64,000 bases of DNA from Pseudoneurospora amorphoporcata (lineage: Eukaryota; Ascomycota; Sordariomycetes; Sordariales; Sordariaceae): contig MU859220.1 in NCBI GenBank assembly GCA_033297205.1, positions 1 to 64,000 of the forward strand, given 5' to 3'. The notes beneath the pieces are model-generated. The model saw only the letters and a list, made by a program, of their open reading frames with translations. It searched no databases and was not told where the DNA came from. Below are positions 35,030 through 46,400 of the stretch, one piece after another (within the stretch, counting starts at the first letter, position 1; each line of letters starts with the position of its first letter). The translations under genes were made by a program, and so were the position numbers.

Positions 35030-36873
35030 CGAAAAGGGCTTGATCCTGGAGTTGTCTAACGGAAGAGGAGAAACGGAAACCAGGGCAGCCTAAAGACCTG
35101 GAAGGGAGTGCCGGTGAATGGGCGAGGCCAGTGAATGGGTGGCCCAGCCCCCATCCGCTCCGCCGCCACTCGTAGCGCAGTCGCTTTATACCCTATAGGT
35201 CCAAATAGTATAACATGGCAGCATTCCGCGTTTCTGTGTAAGGTTGTGATTAAGGTAGTGGGGGGTGAGTGTGGTAGGGTGGTACCTCACTGAACGAAAC
35301 GTAAGGACCATGCAAGTGGCTGAATAAATGAGACTAGCACAGGCTATATATTATACCGAACACAACGCAGTAAGACGGCTAACTGTTATGGGGTTCTTGG
35401 CATGCCTTAACGCTGCCTTAATGTTGCAGAGTGCAGCTGCGGACCCTGCACGGTAAGAGGGTGATCTTGGTGATTGAGATCTGAGATTATCGTGGTCGCT
35501 GCGAAAATTGTAGTGTGGTCGTTAGCGGGGTAACGCCGCTGGTCGCATTTTGAGTCGATGGTAATGTCGTCGCCATTTCGTCCTTGAAGATTGGGATTTG
35601 TGAACAGGCTGGAGTAAAAGGACTGTGTGTATTGCTATGGAGAGAAAAGAGAGAGAGAAGCGGCTAGTCTAGAGGGCTGAAAAGTAGGCTGTCAAACACC
35701 TGAAGCCACGCAGTAACCCAGAACATGAACAACAAAACAGCAAAATGATGACAGACACGGCAGTCCATCTTTCTTTCCGGCATTCAATTCCACCCACAAG
35801 GGCATCTTCCCCTTCGGGTAATTGGCATTCAACGTTTGTTCTTTCCATTTCTTCCGAATCTTCCACCATCTTCCCCTTCCGTTCCAGTGGGAATTTACTG
35901 CGCAAGTCCACTATTCAGGTCGGTTTCTTTCTATACCGGACAATGGGCATTGACTCGTGCCAGGCAAACTCTCAAGTCGGAAACAACCCATGCCTTGATC
36001 AACATCTATTTCTAGGTATCTGAGCAGCAACAGTCAACAGATCCCAAGAGAGGAAATGGAAGGTTCAACTTATAGGGATCACATGAACCTTTATTGGGTA
36101 TCCATTGCAGACACTCGGCAGATCAAAGGACCTTTCATTGCTTAAACCATACGATCCTTTGGGTTTTGATTGTAGAACCTGCGAATATCTCTCTAGGAGC
36201 ATCACGGTTTTCTTTCTTCAATTGCAGCTGCTTGAAGCAGCACCGACCGCTGGGATTGAACACACCGACGGGAAACGCGTCAATGGGTGGGCACTGAAGC
36301 CATAGTGGGACGGCATTGTCGACGATTGGGACTTGTCTTTCCCGTCTACGGCGTCTTATATCACGCTGTTGATCAAATACCAGTAGATACTCTCAGCGTC
36401 TCTATCTGGCTACCGAACCATACTCCTCCGACGTTGAAGTGAGGCTTAATACCGACACTGTTGAAACTTGTCGCGGTGTCCCAAAACGGAAAGCACTGCG
36501 AATGTTCGGTGCGTTCCATTTACCTCGGTAATTTGACTGACCAATGGATCAATGAGGACGACTGCGCCGGACTACACCTGATAACACTGAATGATGGTCC
36601 TGCTCGGTTGTGTTATCGGCACATCGACTTGGTCACCGAACGTGGAAAACAACGCGACGAGATAACTTGGATTTTCAGCCAAGGCATTTTTCAGATGCTT
36701 CTTGTCGGTTTTAACAAGATGTAGGTAGGTAAGGTATATATCTTCGTCGGAGTTCGATGTTGCACAGGTCTGGTCTCAATCTCGGATGCTCCGCCCGTAC
36801 ATTCCAGTTTCATACCCGACCATCAACGCCGCCCTAGAGGTACTTACCAACAAGCAGCAAAAGAAGATCCACC
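35030..36873. other. Intergenic region
   Basis: Upstream region of the membrane-protein gene, then about 1.4 kb with only small open frames lacking domain content. An AGGTAGGTAAGGTA motif lies at about 36721-36736. Confidence 0.5.
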
Positions 36874-37653
36874 ATGGGCATCTTGTCCTGTCTCCGCACC
36901 CGTCGACAACGACACCTCCTACCCAGAGGTCACACCATATCTCAACCACTTGCCTTGTACCACGATGACCCCCGCGAGAAATCACAACCCGACCTCTCAT
37001 CGCCAAACCAATGGCTACAACCCACCACCACCACCACCACTAGACCAGCCTCAAGCTGTAGCTGGGCCTCACATTTGACTTCACCCTCATGCTCACCGTT
37101 GGCATCACCATCACCATCAACCCCATCCTCCAACCCGACCACCACTACCACTATCAACATCAACGCCCGCCTCCAGATCGCCTCATGCTTAAACCAACTC
37201 GACCAGCTCTTCGGCAGACACCACGTTCCCGGTCAAAGCTCCCCACCATGTCCCACCCGCCGACCACCATCACCATCACCCCAAACTTCCGACAACGCCC
37301 CATGCGCACCCCCGCTTTACACAGCTCTCTCATCCAGCGCCGATCTGGCCCTTCCATCCTACGCAGACCTTCCCAATCTGAATCTCGGGGCAGCTCTCAG
37401 TCTCATCTCCCCGTGTCTAACACCCAGACCCAGAGAGCCACCGCCTAGTTTTGAAGCTGCGGAGATCCAGGAACACGAGGACCTCCATGGCTCGGATCCG
37501 TTTCGGTGGCCGGGGTGTGAGTACTGTCGAGGGTATGCATTGTGGTTTTGTTATTGGAGGGAAGATGGGGAGATGGGGAGATGGGGAGATGGGGAGATGG
37601 GGAGATGGGGAGATGAGGGGGGAGGTACCTTGAGAAGGGGGGTGAGTAGGTAA
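36874..37653 (+). CDS. Hypothetical Ser/Pro/Thr-rich protein
   Basis: A single-exon frame of 259 codons, ATG in a good context (ACCATGG). The first about 170 residues are low-complexity S/P/T. The segment PSYADLPNL and PPPSFEAAEIQEHEDLHGSDPFRWPGCEYCRGYALWFCYWRE (about 190-230) looks more structured, with three Cys. No known domain is recognised. The end runs through an 8-bp tandem repeat (37563-37610), so the C-terminus is unlikely to be conserved; an intron or a different stop is possible. I am not sure it is a real gene. Confidence 0.35.
   Translation: MGILSCLRTRRQRHLLPRGHTISQPLALYHDDPREKSQPDLSSPNQWLQPTTTTTTRPASSCSWASHLTSPSCSPLASPSPSTPSSNPTTTTTININARLQIASCLNQLDQLFGRHHVPGQSSPPCPTRRPPSPSPQTSDNAPCAPPLYTALSSSADLALPSYADLPNLNLGAALSLISPCLTPRPREPPPSFEAAEIQEHEDLHGSDPFRWPGCEYCRGYALWFCYWREDGEMGRWGDGEMGRWGDEGGGTLRRGVSR
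37563..37610. repeat. 8-bp tandem repeat (AGATGGGG)n
   Basis: Six exact copies, then a degenerate seventh. The unit length is not a multiple of three, so copy changes would shift the reading frame of the overlapping hypothetical gene. Confidence 0.95.
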
Positions 37654-38440
37654 GTGACGGGCGGCGGGATGAAAGGGTGATGGGATAGGGGTAGGTTTGG
37701 GGTTGGAGAAATTGGGATGTCATGAGGAGTAATATACACATATGCATAGGCAAGCGTTGGTGCTTAGGTACCTTATCTAGAATAAGTAGACCCATATGAA
37801 GCTGCGTATCAGTCAAATCTCTTCCGACCCAGGTAAAATTACGCCGCCTGCTTCGGGACTGAATGACGCTCTTTGAGCGTGCCAGAATGGAAATGCTCAA
37901 GGTGGTGTTAGACGCTGTCATGTTCATTCATGCCTCACTCAGCACCTGATTAACTCTCCCGTTACTAAGGCCTTTAAAAACAAACCTGTTACTGCATTCG
38001 AGAAGAGGGAAAGTGGAAGGAAAGAAGTGGTGACAAGAGCTGGAAGAAATAAAAGTAAATGAAGGAGGATTCGTGCTCTCCACTGATAAGGTAATGTAAG
38101 CGGCCAACCCGTTCCGAAATCCTACTCTCGTGGTTAATATTTTCTCAGCGATGAGTAGCAACAATAGCGCCAATTGTCGTGAAAGACAATATTCACGACG
38201 AACTAGATATTTAGGGCCAGGCTCTATCAAACTATAATATCGGCATCGCTAGTTGCATGTGCTGCAATGCACTATCTGCTCCTCAAGTACAAGTGAAGGA
38301 TTTTTCGAGTGTATAAAGTCCCGTGAAAGCCCAACACTGTTTCGCTTGTCGGGCCAGAAACCTGGATCGATCATTCCGGATCCTTCCTTACATAGGCTGG
38401 CAATTATTGTCCTCTTCCAGATTTCAAATAATCCCCTATA
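37654..38440. other. Intergenic region
   Basis: Downstream of the hypothetical gene and downstream of the minus-strand HET gene. It could contain the lost C-terminal part of the HET gene, but I found no continuing frame with HET-like sequence. Confidence 0.45.
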
Positions 38441-39838
38441 CTACTCCCTGTAAAATACAATGAGGCCATCGAATGGAAACTCATCGTACCAACTAACATC
38501 ACATACCTTCAGCCCAAGTTCATTGTTTAACCATTTATTGATGGTCAGGTTTGCGGAGATTTCTGCCCATACATACCTCCTTCCCCTTCCATCTACTGGG
38601 GTCTTCCTATTCCTCAATTTCATTACCTCATTTATTTCTGCGAAAACATATTCGACCAGATTGTCGTAGTCCGGAATAATAGAGACGCTGCCATTGGCTA
38701 TTTCCGACGAAACAGAGAGCAGCGCGTAGATGTAGTCCCGCGGGTCAGAAGCTCTGAACTTGCATGTAGCACAGATATAAAGCCAGTAACGCAGCGTCTT
38801 GTTCCTAGACAATACCTGCCTTCCCTTTGCTCGTATATGCTGTTGCGCTGCGCTTCGCCCGAGTGAGCGGAAAAATTCGTGTCTTGACAGCTGCCTAGCC
38901 TCTATGTGCCTGGAATTCGATAAAGATCCACCTGGAAGGATAGCGCCCAGGCAGAGGTTAAGCTGATGCTCAGTAATTGATCTGGAACCGCACATGACGA
39001 CGAACTCTTTCGCTAAGAATAGCTCCTGGATGATCCAGACCCTTTTCCAGTAGGGGCGGTCGCACAAGGAAACAATAGCTGACTGTCCTAGGGGGTCGTT
39101 ATCAAGCTCTTCAGCCATCACCCAGCGCCTGGTGGTCATGGGGGATTCTGCACTACGGTTGATGCACATGCGCCTGGACTTCAAGCGGAACTCTGCACCT
39201 GGAGTGTTGAGGATGTCGATCGCATAGTCACTGTCGTTTGACGCCGGCCCAAGCCATGCAATGACCTGCTCTGCTCCTGAGTAGATCGCCCCCATCTTCT
39301 GGACTTGCTGGCTTTTTTCGGTGTTATCATTTTGATTGATACATAGTGCATCCACCCAGAGGCGCAATGAACTGAGGTGACCAATAGTGGACTTGATCTG
39401 TTTGAGCGCCTCATGTAGATTCTTGCGAATCCTCACCGTGTGGCCGTCAATGGTGATCTTTGGGTCGTCATCACTGGGTAATCCCCACTCGTATGACAGT
39501 GCCTTGTACGGGGTTTTGGCTTGCTCGGAATGTTCAAGGGTGTAGGTGACTTCTTCCCCGGAGTCTGGTTTGATCAAGAGAAGGCGGATGGTATTTTGGT
39601 GTTCAAGTTGTCGATACGGGTAATTTTCACCGTTTAGTTGGTTAGGGCCTGCATTGCTACTACAGTTTTTAGCTCTTGGTTGTGTGAAAGAAGACAAGAC
39701 TTCATACCATGTCGCAGTTTCGCTATTTTTCTCTTGGGGTTCCATCATAGCTAACCTCTTGATGCCTTCGTAGGATGAGTGTGATTGACATCTCGTAGCC
39801 GTCATCCTCAAGAGAGTAATGAATTGAGGACTGATCAA
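38441..39838 (-). CDS. HET-domain protein, short at the C-terminus
   Basis: A single exon of 465 residues. The HET domain has its conserved blocks in order: YKALSYEWG (about 111-119), LRLWVDALCINQND (about 158-171), QVQKMGAIYSGAEQVIAWLG (178-197), followed by RPYWKRVWIIQELFLAKEFVVMCG and SDPRDYIYALLSVSSE. HET proteins mediate heterokaryon incompatibility and regulated cell death in ascomycetes. Most are 600-900 residues; this one stops about 80 residues after the DPRDYIYALL motif, so the C-terminal partner-recognition region found in many members is missing or very short. Start may be at 39838 or at the Met pair at 39748/39745; the longer form adds a 30-residue tail of uncertain reality. The allele function and partner are unknown. 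Confidence 0.8.
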   Translation of the reverse strand: MISPQFITLLRMTATRCQSHSSYEGIKRLAMMEPQEKNSETATWYEVLSSFTQPRAKNCSSNAGPNQLNGENYPYRQLEHQNTIRLLLIKPDSGEEVTYTLEHSEQAKTPYKALSYEWGLPSDDDPKITIDGHTVRIRKNLHEALKQIKSTIGHLSSLRLWVDALCINQNDNTEKSQQVQKMGAIYSGAEQVIAWLGPASNDSDYAIDILNTPGAEFRLKSRRMCINRSAESPMTTRRWVMAEELDNDPLGQSAIVSLCDRPYWKRVWIIQELFLAKEFVVMCGSRSITEHQLNLCLGAILPGGSLSNSRHIEARQLSRHEFFRSLGRSAAQQHIRAKGRQVLSRNKTLRYWLYICATCKFRASDPRDYIYALLSVSSEIANGSVSIIPDYDNLVEYVFAEINEVMKLRNRKTPVDGRGRRYVWAEISANLTINKWLNNELGLKVCDVSWYDEFPFDGLIVFYRE

Positions 39839-40848
39839 TGCCCAACGGCCCCACCAGCTATTTGATCTGTTTTGTTAATGGCTCCCTCCTCAGCCACACC
39901 TCGATGAATGGCAGTGCTGCATGACGTGGCGGCTAGCCAATTGACGACGTGAACCAATGATGGGAAAGAGACATGGCTAGCCAAGCCAGATATAAATACT
40001 GCTGCTGCTGTGTTGTTGGTTGTGATTACTGCCGAGATTGCAATGTTTTCCAGAGTCTGTGTCGGAATTAAGCTAATTGCACACGGCGACTTGCTCTCCC
40101 ATCTCCAGGAGAGTTGATTTATCATTCTCCCAGTCGTTCCAAGCAGAGAGATACCAAGAGACCGCCAAAACTGCGTTGTTGGACATTGGCTGATGTCGAG
40201 CTGAGAGCATGGTGGGATGCGGAAGTCGCTTGTGATTCGCTTTGTTGATGTCGTCGCTGATGGCTGGTTGTCTTGAAGGAGAATTGCAACTCGCTGGGTT
40301 GTCAACTGGATCTTTGGGAAAGGTGGGTGGTTGATTAGGAAGAAAAGCTAACTACGGAAGCCCCAAGATTCCCAGTCTTTATACCTGCCTTGCCAAGCGC
40401 ACAGCGCACCTTCCCAGAATCATGGCCGGGATTGGGCACGAAGTGCAAAGTTTTCGAGCAGATGCATCCATCTGCCCCCATCATGACGGAACCCACCCAC
40501 GAGATCGCTCTTTCTTAAACCTCAATTTGTCCTGACTGGGTATCCCGAATGGCGAATTGGAAAGGGCGAACAAACACCACATGATGAGCATGGAAGGTAT
40601 GATGGATGTACATGAGCAAATCAATGATAGAGAGATGTAATTACAAACGAACATGATGATAACAGAACCCAAGAATTATACTTGTTAGCCCGTCAAAATC
40701 CAGAGGCAACTTGCCAATCGTAACTCATCATCACAAGATATCAGTGAAGCAAATAGACAACCAAAACAGCGCCTGAATATCAATCAACTCCCAATCCTCT
40801 CATCCACAACACCAAAGACTTGCCAGAAATCCCCCCCCCCCCCAAACA
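39839..40848. other. HET gene upstream region with a dispersed repeat
   Basis: A minus-strand frame of 156 codons (39835-40305) abuts the HET gene with an overlapping stop, but it has no domain and its start region falls in a repeat copied elsewhere; I treat it as non-coding. The repeat at 40286-40417 is listed separately. The rest is 3' flank of the NTF2-like gene. Confidence 0.45.
40286..40417. repeat. Dispersed 132-bp repeat, copy 1
   Basis: About 94% identical (7 mismatches, 1 indel by hand alignment) to 51415-51547, in the same orientation. It starts GCAACTCGCTGGG and ends CTTCCCAG. It contains CTTTATACC, a TATA-like sequence. The flanks do not match. Confidence 0.9.
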
Positions 40849-41373
40849 CTACTCATCATCATCAACATACTGACAATGATGCGCCACCAACACCCAATCC
40901 GCCCCCGCAGTCTGCCTCCAACTGCTACTAACACTCGCCACCACCTCCCGCGTCCCCTTCCCCTTCTTGTCAACCGTGTACAAACTGATCTTGTACACCA
41001 GCGCCACAGCCATCAAATCAATCTCCACCACCAGGGGGTCTCCATGGAACCTGAAGCCCGCCCACGGCTCCGCCTTTTCAAATACCTCCAGAATGTTGGG
41101 CTCGCTGTCTTTGGACAGCGGAGTGCTGTGCGGGTGGGACGACAACAGAGGGTTGATGAGGATGCAGTCCTCGGCCATGTACTCGGGTGCGGCCGAGGGG
41201 TCGTCGCATAGGCAGCGCCAGAAGAGAGTCTCGATTTCCTTGGCGGCGTGGTGGTTGCGCTTGGAGATGGTGTCGAGGCGGGAACCGCCGTTGGGTTTTT
41301 TGAGGTCGGCGTTGCCGAGGGTGGTGGTGGTTTTGGAGGAGGAGTCGGTTGTTAGGCCCAATACTGTTGGCAT
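40849..41373 (-). CDS. NTF2-like fold protein (SnoaL/DUF4440 type)
   Basis: A single exon of 174 residues. After a polar N-terminus (about 40 residues) comes the alpha+beta cone fold pattern: AAKEIETLFWRCLCDDPSAAPEYMAEDCILINPLL, then VEIDLMAVALVYKISLYTV, REVVASVSSSWRQT and DWVLVAHHCQYV, the usual helix and curved-sheet succession of NTF2-like domains, ending in an acidic DDDE. The pattern fits DUF4440 or SnoaL-like proteins, which may bind small molecules or act as enzymes; no catalytic residues can be named. The ATG is five bases from an AAC microsatellite in the leader. Confidence 0.75.
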   Translation of the reverse strand: MPTVLGLTTDSSSKTTTTLGNADLKKPNGGSRLDTISKRNHHAAKEIETLFWRCLCDDPSAAPEYMAEDCILINPLLSSHPHSTPLSKDSEPNILEVFEKAEPWAGFRFHGDPLVVEIDLMAVALVYKISLYTVDKKGKGTREVVASVSSSWRQTAGADWVLVAHHCQYVDDDE

Positions 41374-41378
41374 GTTGG

Positions 41379-41379
41379 G

Positions 41380-41420
<41 letters not shown>
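41379..41420. repeat. (GTT)14 microsatellite in a 5' leader
   Basis: Fourteen exact GTT units. On the minus strand it reads (AAC)14 and ends five bases before the ATG of the NTF2-like gene. Confidence 0.95.
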
Positions 41421-43445
41421 CAGTTTGGGGTTGTGTGTGTGTGTGGTTTTTGTAGTTGTGGTTGTGAATGGTTTGAAATGACGACGTTGTTGTCCTTGTT
41501 GTTGTTGCTGCTGCTGTCGTTGGTGATTGGTTGTCTTCGATGTGTAAGTCCCGTTAAGAAATTATATGTCTTTTCCCGCTAATACACTAGCAATCCTTTC
41601 CCAACAGTGGGCCGTTCGTTGTCGCCGTTTTGCTTGCTGAGTCGGGTGTTTGCTTAACGTTCGAGTTCAACCTTCCATGAGAAAGGAACACAAAGAGAAA
41701 AAGACCCAGAAAAAAAAAAAAAGAACCCCATAAAACTTTATTTCCCCTACCTACCCAACGTCTCAAAACAAGGAACTCGCAACAATGATGTTGCAGAAAC
41801 ATCAAGAGAAAATCCTCACCAATAAGCTTTACTGCACGCCGCGCATATCCCGTTCGACACATAAGATGGCATGTCATGTCACATCTTGACGTCACCGCCC
41901 TGCGCGCGCGCGCATCACAAAAGTATGATATGGGCCGAATGATGAAGCAACAAGGAGCCAACCACACCCACCTTCCGACTTTTTGCTCATCTTTTTTTTT
42001 TTCCCTGGTCAAGTCAGCGGGACACACCAAGATCTCAGGGTCGTGCAAAAGCAACAGGAAAAAGAAAGGTCCGTCCGTTGTCTGTCCCAGTAGTGCATGG
42101 CGGGAGCAGTCCCTAAATGGAATCCACCTACCCCCCCCCCCCCCAATCGGCACGATGACACCACGGCACGATGAATGACACGAGGTTACTAATCTAGTCT
42201 AGTCTACTAGTCTAGTCATGCAGGGCACCCGAGGCTTCTAGATGTCGCACACACTCCGTCCCAGTCCACGGTTTCATTAGACAGACCCAATGTCAAGGAA
42301 CAAGGCAAGTGGGTGGAAGATCGAGGGGTTAGGTATGTATGTCTAAGCTACCAAGGACGGGACCATGGACCCCCGCCCTCCCGTCGTTCATCAATATCCA
42401 GTTCAGTCCAGTCCACAACCCACCATCTCGTTCGTATATAGTGGTGGTGGTTGGATGGGCAGGAAAACCAAGACATCGATCGGAAACAGGTTCTCGCTCG
42501 CTTCCCCAGTCTTCCCAAGTTCCGCTGCTGCGTGCGTAGGTAGGTAGGTATTACCATACTTCTTCTAGCCACCGACACTTACTTAGGTTCGACTTCAGCG
42601 AACCACATTAATTAAGCTCATGTATGTATACTACGTATACTATCAAGTCAGGCAGGCGAACTAAACGGACATGTTGCCTATACTATTCTATTGTCCGGTA
42701 CCTTACTTTTCTAGCGATACAATGTGTACCTCTACGTACGGGGTGTGATAGAGATGAGGGAGGGAGGGAGAGCACTGAGCAGCAAGGAAGAAAAAACAAC
42801 TTTGAAGCAGAACTCAACTCCCATCCCTCGACCATGCACATGCAGGAATCTATCTTGTCTTTTTTGCTGCATCGATGATTGACAACATGGAAACTCTGAA
42901 CCCGACCCAAAAGAATCGCTTTCCTCCCATTTGTTTGCTTTGCCCTAGACTAACTTCACCTCATTCAGTTCGCTTTTGTTACCTTTTCCACCACTTTATC
43001 GCTGTGTTCGTCCCCTTTAAAAGAGAACACCGCCACCATTGATTGAAACCATCGCATCTTCATGCACCTCACACTCAGTGCCATTTGTTGACCTCTCCAT
43101 CCATTCCATCGACATCTTCCTTTCCATGCCTCCTCGCCTCTTGTCCTGGGTGTAAGCTTCATAGGTAACCTTAACCTTAGTTTCATTCCAACCCGTACAT
43201 GAATCCATCACCGTACATTTATACATCTCTTTACCTATACCTCACCTATACCTATACGTAACGTAAACCCATTCATTGCCTTTCCATAACCACAAAAGTA
43301 CCATACCAATACCGTTCCATCCATCCATCCATTTGCATGCCGTTTACCAGTTCGATCGAAACGAACAACATGACAAACTCCAGTTTTCTTGTACTTAAAG
43401 CAGAATACCACACCACACCACTCAAACATCCCCACTCACCACCTC
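41421..43445. other. Intergenic region
   Basis: It contains the NTF2-like promoter (left), a C-homopolymer at 42131-42144, TAGGTAGGTAGGTA at about 42538-42550, and the 3' flank of the KDM4 gene on the right. The 188-codon minus-strand frame at 41587-42153 is low-complexity and rejected. Confidence 0.5.
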
Positions 43446-46400
43446 CTAATCAGTTCCCAACCGATGTAAATTCGACAAAATCTTGTCCAACACATCCTGC
43501 GGACCCATCTGGCCCCCACCACCTTGTCCCCCTGTTGCACCTCCTCCCAGTTCATGCTCTCCATCCTCATCAATAGCACTAGTGCTCCCCATAAACACAT
43601 TATCTCCACTCCTACTCAACCCCCTAGCCCGTCCGTTCCACGTACCATTACCGCTTGCCCCGGATTCGATTCCACCTAGCAGACCGCCTAGTGTGCCTAG
43701 GGCCCCGAGGCCCGTGATACCGCCACTTACGCTTAGCGCGTTGATGTTGAAGGCCGAGGCGGGGTTAAAGCTAGTACCGATAGAACCAAGAAGGGAAGAG
43801 CCAAAGGCAAACCCACCGGGGTTCTGGATGCCGGTGAGCGGCGTAGGTGGTGGTGCCGAAAGGGAGGGGAAGTAGTTCTGGTCGGGGGAGACGTCGGGTG
43901 ACGAGAGGTTTTGTGGTTGTAGGGGAGGGGTTTGGAGACCTTGGGCACCCTGGGCTTCGTTGAAGTACGAGTTTTCCTCGTCCTGGGCTTCTTCTTCTCT
44001 GGCCTCTTCTCCAGCTTCGGCTTCAGCCTCTGCCTCTGCCTCTGCTTCTGCCACAGTGGGATTGGGTGCGGATGACTGTGCTGGAGCAGCAGCGGCAGGA
44101 GTGGCTGGCGCTGATTGCTGCTGCGAGGAAACGCTAGGGAACTGCAGATTCACATTGTTCGCGTTTGTCCAGGGGTTGTTAGACGTCTGCTGTGCCTTTT
44201 GAGGGTGTTGGCCTTGTTGGGCTGACGTCCCTACTCCCGTGTCTACTGTCAACTGCGTAGGAGAAATAGTCTGCCCTGACGCCTGCTGCTGAGCCGATTT
44301 TCGTTGTCGCCGCTTCTGAGCTTGGGTTTGCGAAGATCCCTGCTGGTTGTTCGTTTGCGGAGGCTGGCTCAACGGCGATGGCTTAGCCTGGTTCATCTTC
44401 TGCACATACGGCGGCAAGGGAATCGGACTATGGCTTTGCTTTGTGAACTGCGGCTTGGCCGGCTGTTGCGGCTGAGGCTGCTGATTCTGTTGCGCCTGTT
44501 GCTGCTGTTGAGGCAGATGATGATGGTGACCCTGTGGTGCCGGCGAAGGGGAAAACATCTGCGGTTGAGGGCTGCCCACCATATGTGGACTCCCCATCCA
44601 GATGTTATGACTAGATTGATTTTGATACTGTTGTTGCCAGGGCCCTTGGTGCTGCTGCCTCATATCTTGGTGCGATCCGGATTGTTGCCCAAAAGTAGGG
44701 CTGAACATCACTGGTCCTGGAACCGAGTGACTTGAGAATGGCGAGGACGATGAAGGCCCACCAAATCCAGCCTCATGCTGGTTGTAACTGTACTGAGGTT
44801 GGACTCTTGACTGCTGAATAGGCTGGCCATTGAACGAGTTCTGTTGTGGTAGACTCTCATTCGGCTGAGCGGATGCAGAGGAGTCATTGCGTAGGTGAGC
44901 CTGACTGGTCGCTGGTCTCGAGCTAGGCTCAGAAACATCCTTCCTTGTCAAAGCCTCGCGAGCATTCTTCATAAAGTCTGGGAAGTTTGCCGCATATTCA
45001 TTCGTGGGAGCAGCCTGGACAAGCATTTCCCTGCCAGTGGTTACATCCACTTCAGTTACAGCCGGCTTATAAGGCGAGTGGTGCTTCAACGGATCCCTAG
45101 TTTTCATTAGCCATGTGCTTTCAATTGGTTCACCACCAAACCCTCACCTGTTATTATGAACCTGGAAAAATTCGTACTTTGTTGAGACCCTCTGATCATC
45201 ATCCGGACTTTTAAGCAGCGACGACGTCATGGGAGCCGGCCTGATACCCTCGTCACTCAATGGCGACCACACTCTCCGTCTGAACTGGGTTTCATTGCCG
45301 GAGATTGGGCTTTTCGGGGGCCATGTAAGTCCAGGAAGGTCATGAATCCGGTCAATGCCAGCAAACGAAAATCTTGAGGACGCAAAGGCATCAGGCAGGT
45401 CTTTCTTGGCGCCTGGCTTCTTCTCTGGGAGCTTCAGTTTCCTAAACTGGGATACCTTGTACACCTTGAAGGGCCTTGGCTTCGGCAGAGGTTGTGGCGG
45501 AGATGGTGGTTGAGCCTGCTCTGCCGGCGGCAGCGGTTGTTCAGTTTCCCGAGCTTGCGGTGTTTCCTGAGATGGTTGTTGCTTTTGCTGCGGAGAGCTC
45601 TGAGCTGACCGCTGAGGTTGCAAAGGCACCTGGGGTACAGGGACGGGCGTCTGCTGAATCTGCTGGACCTGTTGCTGGTGCTGAGGCTGTTGGGTCTGAA
45701 CCTGTTGCGGCAAAGAAACAGGAGTCTGCTGCTGAAACTGGAAAGCCTGGGGAGGCAGGGGGACAGGGGTTTCTGGGTAATTCTGCGGGGAATAATGATG
45801 ATGATGCTGCTGAGGTTGTTGTTGTTGTTGTTGTTGTTGATAATGTTGCGGCGGCTGGAATTGGTGTTGCGGCATTTGCTGGGGCATCTGGTGTTGAGCG
45901 AAATGTTGCGGTGACATCTGCTGTTGAGGATATGGTTGGATTGGCTGCGACGGCCTACGCTGAGCATCGAACTGCATAGGCTGAGGGCTGAACACCTGGG
46001 AAGGGTGTACCGTTTGCGGGACATTCGGTCGCAGTTGTGCCTGGTAGAACGGGTGGTTCTGCTGGGACATGTACGACGGTGACGGAAGCGGTGCCGGCAT
46101 AAACATGTGCGACGTATACTGGACGTTGAACTGTGCTTGTGGCTGGACCGGTTTGCGTGGCTTATACACATATGGCTTGTCGTGCTTGGATACCAGCGCG
46201 GCCGCCGGCGACAATGCTGGCGACGCAGTGGATGTCGGCTGTTGTGCCGCGTACGTTGCTGAGAACGACTTTCTAGGAGCCGAGGCAACCTGGACAGGGT
46301 AGGCTGGAGGCGGCTTGGGTATCGTGTCCAAAAAGTTGCTCTTGGAGTTGTGCTGCTTTCTGGACGGGTTCTCCGTGTACTGCGCTCTGGCTTCCGTAGA

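Noticed and set aside
39835..40305. 156-codon minus-strand frame abutting the HET gene
   Set aside because: No domain, composition like random translation, and its start lies in the dispersed repeat.
41587..42153. 188-codon minus-strand frame
   Set aside because: Built on homopolymer runs (poly-G, poly-F) in intergenic DNA; no coding pattern.
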